Of a stretch of 45,697 bases of DNA, positions 43,401 to 45,697 are shown one piece after another. The translations under genes were made by a program, and so were the position numbers. Every line of letters starts with the position of its first letter. The first letter of the stretch is position 1. The DNA is taken from positions 1 to 45,697 of the IMG/VR virus record IMGVR_UViG_3300029787_004840. One strand, written 5' to 3'. This stretch comes from a virus. The notes below the pieces were generated by a model. It did not search any database and had not been told where the DNA came from. It saw only the letters and a program-made list of their open reading frames with translations.

Positions 43401-43886
43401 CCTGCACTTCGTTTTATTGGATATCCTTCTGCAACTCTTGGTCATCGAGGGGATCATTCAAAGTTTGCGACCGAAGATACCCGCCCATTGCAGCATATTG
43501 CTCAAGGGTATAGTCTATCCTCTGGGGCTGGGGTCTTCTTAGAAGCTTTAAATGCTAGTGCATCCCACAATATCCTTATTAAAACTAAGGGCTATAATGG
43601 GTTTACCCCTCATATTGTAGCAGATTCTTCAGGGTATTACTACCCCTCTGATATGGCAGAGTCAGATAGAGGCACTAATGTCTTCTTAGATGAATCAGCA
43701 GCCAACACTTTTGCAAATGCAAAGAATGCAGCTTATCGCCCCTTATCAGGAAGAGCAAATCCTAAAGTAAGTATTTACCGATCCACAACAGGAGCAGGAG
43801 GGATAGGCAGTAATGGCTTAGGGGTAAGCGCCTTAGGCGTAGGATTAAAATCAATTAATATCTTTGATATTAGGAGGAATATATAA
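40407..43886 (+). CDS. Beta-helix tail spike-like protein (1159 aa)
   Basis: The N-terminus has FYNYEQDNQPLFDLEERTLG, a pattern shared with the next protein, and likely docks on the virion. Residues about 90-850 contain recurrent short rungs of the type G-[LIA]-x-x-x-NS-x-[VIL] (GAKFVNSEVTLS, GLHAINSKVNLY, GALLENSTLTGG, GIKALNSNIIVS, GIVAENSTILYN), as in right-handed parallel beta-helix spikes. Their pitch and Asn/Ser at turns fit this fold. C-terminal residues about 1000-1159 are Gly/Ser-rich. Such proteins often degrade or bind surface polysaccharide, but no catalytic site can be picked by eye. It may act together with the sulfatase. SD AGGAGG at 43872-43877 serves the next gene. Confidence 0.77.
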   Translation: MPFNPTDLYSTSAGTQIYNYFNPFVTKFDSQSFYNYEQDNQPLFDLEERTLGLWEKSTGYFTSSLNGMPLVVSGSLDSTNRNVFTDLQTAIDSLPNIIRTPTLIEVAASGYLGGLELKNIKIVENGVLEIVNRGFAKIYTGFGNGATSSLGKCTSTDLQKRSYLNTILSPDLSSTISATSALSVATNVANLFTSRFNRTFVQEANFTTTKERNARVSLNFMDVDNSIATSFIDTGDNLFNFANYEMGEAGNIIDLTPSSLDISAVAGDTGALLQRNTTTSVPDGRQVGGLTYCNALSSLTIDNCAGPLYIRGFCIDGVSGAGTAYLSSPYKNSVGIKVFNSSPVIENCATMRNTTTGAKFVNSEVTLSRGFFADRNYLVENPGTTRSTDTTVGLHAINSKVNLYGDPFYASGSDYLFNTQNHTIGALLENSTLTGGQSKPTNSENDSSIGFSYNEVGIKALNSNIIVSGNLDIYNNDTGALLQDSHVSTDRLTVENHTGEGIVAENSTILYNNSLARRDYVSDLNGYRMTQTLFHRNGSHINLKQGSNLSYFSNASATVDIPTRFGGLRFAGSHGVGDDGSLPCINLEQSKANLIHSRIVVSSLDKTAPGIAGAAIKASDNSYVKALGTVNGATIIQGPATYLGGEQVAGVAALNGSKVSFRGPTAIVQFGVDALADANSTLEFVPHQEDDGTLALSSFSLATIGNHTSVELHSTKTCLAATDNSKIIMQDLGSARGLYASGLDNDYSDADVARFVSAGSMQFYPNANNPDTTTTHSNLGLADASLANDKMTTANFTTTGVVRVDYNYLITNPFAANASATMRNSITNGGLCVQAFGNSVVNANNIHFPTGYVQAEATFFDPSATVAGCNQLKIWNIGDTSKLYASHLAVSGEDPNKTSYHGPRAAFLSGVSNEFGTGSIGVDSIHVAYGAASGTPNTGRLSVCDLFGLGVDLASSGDSTIIDAEVSALNLAITGNNNRLGQLDSQNKGPFRVYFGTNPALRFIGYPSATLGHRGDHSKFATEDTRPLQHIAQGYSLSSGAGVFLEALNASASHNILIKTKGYNGFTPHIVADSSGYYYPSDMAESDRGTNVFLDESAANTFANAKNAAYRPLSGRANPKVSIYRSTTGAGGIGSNGLGVSALGVGLKSINIFDIRRNI

Positions 43887-45697
43887 ATGGAAGAAAATAA
43901 TGGACAGCCAGGAGCATCAAATAATATTCTTAACTTAGCTAACGCTGAGTTTAGTTCTGATTATCAATATATTGATTCGGACTTTAGTTTTACAGACCCA
44001 CCACGATACTATAAAGCAAATGACCCTTATTACTATGAAGTTGATAATATACCTCTAAAGCAAATACAAGAAAATTGCTTATGGCTTAGAGATCAAATTA
44101 CAGGGAAAAATCTCGATGTTACTGGGATAAGTACGAGAAAAATTATAGATTTACAGCCCTTCACTACTAATGCAAATCGAATTGTAAATGTTAGGCCTGG
44201 GAAGTTTACGGCCAGGATTAATGATGCACTCTCTAGTGGAGCTAACGCTATTGAGAATTTAGCAGGAACTGCCTCAGTAGACATCGCAGCCTCCCCTATC
44301 TACAAGTTGCCTGATTTATCTATTGATGATTCGGTGTTCAAATCCTTGATTGGAGATACTGTTGAAAACATTATATATAGCAACGGTCTGTACGATCAGT
44401 ATCAGGTGCATGGATCAACACTAAAAAAGCCTGTTATTACAACAACTACCGTTACAGGGGGAACATTAGAAATTAACTTCTTTTCTACTGGAACCTATCT
44501 ACGTGATGTAGACGAATTCCTAGCTGTTTCTGAGTTACCAAAAATTAAAACAGCAGTATGGAAACAGTTTACTACGGTAACAAATTTAGATGGAGGGAGA
44601 CTATCCCCTGACTTACAACAATTAGCCACTGATTTCTGTAGACGTTGGGGTGGTGTTTTTAGAACATCTGTGGTTAATGTGCCTACTCAATTATCTATTG
44701 AAATCCCACCGTTCTCTGTCGATGATTTTGCGGACAATAATACTACTTACGATCCTCAAATTAGAATAGATATGCTATTTCTCTATACTCACCCCATAGA
44801 TACCACTTCTACTATTATAGCAAAGGCTGGAGGGACAGGTTTAGAGACTATTACATCACCAAGGTTAGGTTTAGTTAAAGGTGCGGGGTCTATTTTAACG
44901 CCAAAAGGGGATCCTCCTGCATTGAATATCACAGACACTCCTTCTATTATGGATACTGCTGCTTGGGACACCCAGGCATCAGATGATGCAAGATATTATG
45001 ATACTTCTCAACAAGTTGAGGGCGCTGATCTAAGTATTCAATCCCCCTTGTCTGATCAAGTAGCTTCTAACATCCCAAACCCTTTTCCTGGTACAGGGAC
45101 GATTGGGCACAGTTTTCCATCGCCTGACGATTTACTAAATTTAGCTCCTTTAATTTCACAAGGAATAGTTGATAATGAGCTTTCTTTGGTTGGGCAGTCT
45201 GTGCTTCCTCTATGTTATGTTCTTGTAAAGAAAGATAGTGCTATTATAACTGAAGACGAAATAATAGATATTCGACCTTTCTTGCGTACTGCAGAGTTAA
45301 CTTACAATGAACGTTCTGGTGTTGCTGCTGCAAATCCTCCATTATCTTTGGCAAATCCAGCGACTGGAAAAGCTGAGTTGTATAATGCAATAGAAGCCAT
45401 CCGTGACTACGACACTGCAAAAAGACAAATTTTATCAGAAGAGGTTGCACTTGCAATATCTAAAGTCCCTATCGCTCAACCAAAATGCACTTTGCAATTA
45501 TTCCGCAAAAATTGGGCTGGTAATGCAAATCTTCCGATAGTAGTGCAACATACACAAAATAATGGAGATGAGCCACACAGCCAAAACTATTTACAATCCG
45601 CGCCCTCTTATTGGAGTGATGTTGCAGGTGGCAATACTTTTGAAAATGTTGCCGCTGGTCAAGCTACAATGAAGTTAATCCCAGGTAAGTACTTATT
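43887..45697 (+). CDS. Tail/baseplate fibre protein, 3' end outside window
   Basis: An open frame runs from ATG 43887 to the window end (603 codons visible, no stop), so the gene is truncated here. AGGAGG (43872-43877) lies 9 nt before the ATG. Residues about 46-72 (DPYYYEVDNIPLKQIQENCL) match the docking motif Y-x-YE-x-DN-x-PL of the preceding beta-helix protein. The body is beta-rich and Pro/Thr/Asp-rich. A segment LCYVLVKKDSAIITEDEIID followed by IRPFLRTAELTYNERSG resembles recurring strands in virion fibre/baseplate proteins of T4-like marine phages. No enzymatic motif is visible in the visible part. Likely another receptor-binding or connector protein of the same cassette. Confidence 0.72.
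   Translation, partial: MEENNGQPGASNNILNLANAEFSSDYQYIDSDFSFTDPPRYYKANDPYYYEVDNIPLKQIQENCLWLRDQITGKNLDVTGISTRKIIDLQPFTTNANRIVNVRPGKFTARINDALSSGANAIENLAGTASVDIAASPIYKLPDLSIDDSVFKSLIGDTVENIIYSNGLYDQYQVHGSTLKKPVITTTTVTGGTLEINFFSTGTYLRDVDEFLAVSELPKIKTAVWKQFTTVTNLDGGRLSPDLQQLATDFCRRWGGVFRTSVVNVPTQLSIEIPPFSVDDFADNNTTYDPQIRIDMLFLYTHPIDTTSTIIAKAGGTGLETITSPRLGLVKGAGSILTPKGDPPALNITDTPSIMDTAAWDTQASDDARYYDTSQQVEGADLSIQSPLSDQVASNIPNPFPGTGTIGHSFPSPDDLLNLAPLISQGIVDNELSLVGQSVLPLCYVLVKKDSAIITEDEIIDIRPFLRTAELTYNERSGVAAANPPLSLANPATGKAELYNAIEAIRDYDTAKRQILSEEVALAISKVPIAQPKCTLQLFRKNWAGNANLPIVVQHTQNNGDEPHSQNYLQSAPSYWSDVAGGNTFENVAAGQATMKLIPGKYL

Overview
The window is an AT-rich, almost fully coding segment of a tailed phage genome of the T4-like myovirus type. 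The key evidence is a T4-type large terminase followed by a gp20-type portal, a UvsW-type helicase, a Toprim primase, and a baseplate set resembling gp26, gp48/54, gp53, gp5, gp25, gp6 and gp7. The host cannot be read from the sequence. A tail-borne sulfatase and several glycan-binding folds suggest a host coated in, or growing on, sulfated polysaccharide. That would fit marine Planctomycetota, Verrucomicrobiota or Bacteroidota, but this is inference only. I found no tRNA, rRNA, CRISPR array, transposase, integrase or origin.

Layout. Positions 1-783 hold the 3' end of a hypothetical gene, a strong intrinsic terminator and a small gene. Positions 770-1459 (minus) hold a glycosyltransferase-like gene whose start codon overlaps that of terL. 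Positions 1458-8792 are a packaging/head run: terL, portal, an acidic EF-hand protein, three unassigned structural-looking proteins (one ending in a C1q/TNF-like domain) and a one-span membrane protein. The usual protease/scaffold/major capsid genes do not follow the portal here. Positions 8789-10374 (minus) hold a small gene and uvsW. Positions 10403-12891 (plus) hold a gp26-like gene with a -1 frame extension and two structural genes. Positions 12901-15275 mix a primase (minus), a Cas4/RecB-like Fe-S nuclease (plus), a DUF1360-like membrane protein (minus) and a hypothetical gene (minus). Positions 15302-45697 form one uninterrupted plus-strand tail operon of about 30 kb: tape measure, tube/baseplate proteins, spike, LamG protein, gp25, gp6, a 2215-aa gpI/gp7-like protein, then a receptor-binding cassette.

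The receptor-binding cassette (34858 to the window end) is the most unusual part. Three consecutive proteins share an N-terminal module that looks like a virion adapter. One carries a carbohydrate-binding-like domain, one carries a complete type I sulfatase with all expected catalytic residues, and one is the bare adapter. A beta-helix spike and a further tail protein, which share a different N-terminal motif, follow. I read this as a modular apparatus for binding and desulfating or trimming sulfated surface glycans.

Two other signals deserve attention. A tandem slippery site (A_AAT_TTT_TTC at 11134-11143) would join the gp26-like protein to an otherwise startless -1 frame ORF ending at 11322, as in tail-assembly-chaperone frameshifts of other phages. 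Several genes also have a T4-late-like TATA box only 5-6 nt before the start codon with no Shine-Dalgarno, which implies leaderless transcripts.
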